From positions 40,270,982 to 40,334,981 of the forward strand of contig OZ022340.1 of NCBI GenBank assembly GCA_963989245.1: 64,000 bases of DNA, read 5' to 3'. Shown here piece after piece: positions 63,214 through 64,000 of the stretch. The notes beneath the pieces were generated by a model, which made no database searches, was not told the DNA's origin, and worked only from the letters and a program-made list of their open reading frames with translations. The translations under genes and the position numbers were made by a program. The stretch's first letter is position 1; every line of letters starts with the position of its first letter. The stretch comes from Nansenia antarctica. Taxonomy: Eukaryota; Chordata; Actinopteri; Argentiniformes; Microstomatidae.

Positions 63214-63699
63214 TTGGCTTGTGATAAACTGCCCCAGCAACCTCTACAAATAAGACCTAGTGCTATGATAATTAACACACACCCCTCTGACCAGCCTGGA
63301 GAGCATTGGCTGGCAGTTTATATATTGGAGAGAGTTGGGTGTTTTTTTGACAGTTTTGGAAATGCTCCAAATCATTCAATATTTCCTAAATCGATTTATG
63401 ACTTTTTAAACATGTCATGTGATGAGATACATTTATCAGACAAACAAGTTCAGGATGTCACATCGGTCACATGTGGTGAACACTGTATCTACTTCTTAAA
63501 TCACATGTGTAGAGGCATCACCTATGATATGTTGATATCTAAATATTCTTCTAATCTGTTTAAAAATGACACAATGGTAACACGTTTTGTGAAAAAGTTG
63601 CAACCGTGTGTGTGTGTGTTCATAATGTGTTTAGTTGTGTTCAACATGTTCAGACAATTGTGTAAGATTGTGCAAGTCAATAAAATGTTGGTCAAATAA
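63214..63699 (+). CDS. Adenain-like protease frame, U60
   Basis: (GT)7; ACAATAAT spacer as in U50. Confidence 0.65.
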   Translation: MACDKLPQQPLQIRPSAMIINTHPSDQPGEHWLAVYILERVGCFFDSFGNAPNHSIFPKSIYDFLNMSCDEIHLSDKQVQDVTSVTCGEHCIYFLNHMCRGITYDMLISKYSSNLFKNDTMVTRFVKKLQPCVCVFIMCLVVFNMFRQLCKIVQVNKMLVK

Positions 63700-63777
63700 A
63701 TTATCAGAGTTCATGTATCATTACAATAATTTTTATTTAGTCAAGCAAGGGGTTTTAGTCAAACAATAACATAGTCT

Positions 63778-64000
63778 GTGGTGGTAGCGATGGTTGATAA
63801 TGACTCTTTTACGGGCGACTATGGCAAGAACCCATTCAATTTTAAGAATTATAATCTAGAATATCTGGCAATATATGTTGACGGTGTCCAGTTCCCCACC
63901 AAACCATTACAACCGGACTTCCCTAATGGTTGCGTAACTCGTGAATTCTATCAACTGGTGTTATCAACAGGGAGACATTTAAAGAACAGTGCTATGGCCA
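63778..64000 (+). CDS. Capsid-type fragment, U61 (cut by window edge)
   Basis: First 74 codons of the fragment, Lys42, open to the window end. Confidence 0.6.
   Translation, partial: MVVAMVDNDSFTGDYGKNPFNFKNYNLEYLAIYVDGVQFPTKPLQPDFPNGCVTREFYQLVLSTGRHLKNSAMA

Larger units (their letters stand above)
1..64000 (+). repeat. Megasatellite-like tandem array of a ~1,047-bp viral capsid-protease unit
   Basis: The same unit repeats head to tail across the whole window: 60 complete copies and two partial edge copies, all in one orientation with no interruption. Unit starts (first GTG after the TAGTCT junction) fall at 955, 2000, 3045, 4092 and so on to 63778. Lengths of 1,043-1,052 bp are explained by a (GT)5-9 tract near the protease 3' end, a T7/T8 tract, a GA insertion and one G deletion. 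Each unit holds a truncated F54H12.2-like capsid-type fragment, an adenain-like protease frame and a short AT-rich spacer. Shared rare variants at regular multi-unit spacing show block duplication inside the array. Both edges are inside units, so total size is unknown. An assembly or amplification concatemer is the main alternative, but the ordered variant patterns favour a real array. Confidence 0.98.

Noticed and set aside
1..64000. CRISPR array or bacterial repeat system suggested by regular repetition
   Set aside because: Units are about 1 kb, coding and near-identical throughout, with no short repeat plus unique spacer pattern; content is eukaryotic viral.
1..64000. A complete Maverick/Polinton or adintovirus genome
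   Set aside because: No integrase, polymerase B, packaging ATPase, penton or terminal inverted repeats are present; only one gene junction is repeated.

Overview
The window is one uninterrupted head-to-tail tandem array. A unit of about 1,047 bp (range 1,043-1,052) is repeated 60 complete times, numbered here U1-U60. A partial unit lies at the left edge (U0, 1-954) and another at the right edge (U61, 63778-64000). No flanking unique DNA is present, so the array runs out of both ends. Units are nearly identical and differ by a handful of substitutions and small indels.

Each unit carries, on the + strand, (i) an N-terminally truncated fragment (about 148 codons) that I recognise as the C-terminal part of the F54H12.2-like family, a structural/capsid-type protein of Maverick/Polinton and adintovirus-type elements; (ii) 36 bp later, an adenain-like (Ulp1-fold, peptidase C5-type) cysteine protease frame with visible His31, Asp46, Gln80 and Cys87; and (iii) about 70-110 bp of AT-rich noncoding DNA with polyadenylation signals. 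The viral element itself (integrase, polymerase B, ATPase, TIRs) is absent. The simplest reading is a metazoan (animal) genome in which a capsid-protease junction fragment of an endogenous Maverick/adintovirus-like element was captured and amplified into a large satellite. The host species cannot be named from the sequence.

Most copies keep both frames open, but three things argue against working genes. The capsid part lacks its N-terminal region in every copy. The protease has no in-frame ATG before residue 18: its natural-looking ATG lies in another frame and stops after 13 codons, in every copy. Differences among copies are mostly amino-acid changing.

The array has higher-order structure. 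Unit types: B = Glu at capsid codon 42; C = CAC catalytic-His codon plus (GT)6; D = AAT at capsid codon 117 plus (GT)7; E = (GT)6 with CAT, often S106C; A = (GT)8, usually with a GA insertion that breaks the capsid frame; H = AAT plus CAC, short GT tract; X = plain Lys42, AAC, CAT, (GT)7. Layout: U0-U3 = B C H X; U4-U14 = a run dominated by B units (U5-U13) with a T-tract mutation at U4, U8, U11; U15-U21 = H X A B C D E; U22 = E-like; U23-U29 = H X A B C D E; U30-U34 = A B C D E; U35-U36 = A B; U37-U38 = H X; U39-U43 = A B C D and an E/A recombinant; U44-U46 = B C D; U47-U60 = a different five-unit period of about 5,240 bp marked by K5Q, a T8 frameshift with (GT)9, and R124H. This pattern is what unequal crossover and block duplication produce.
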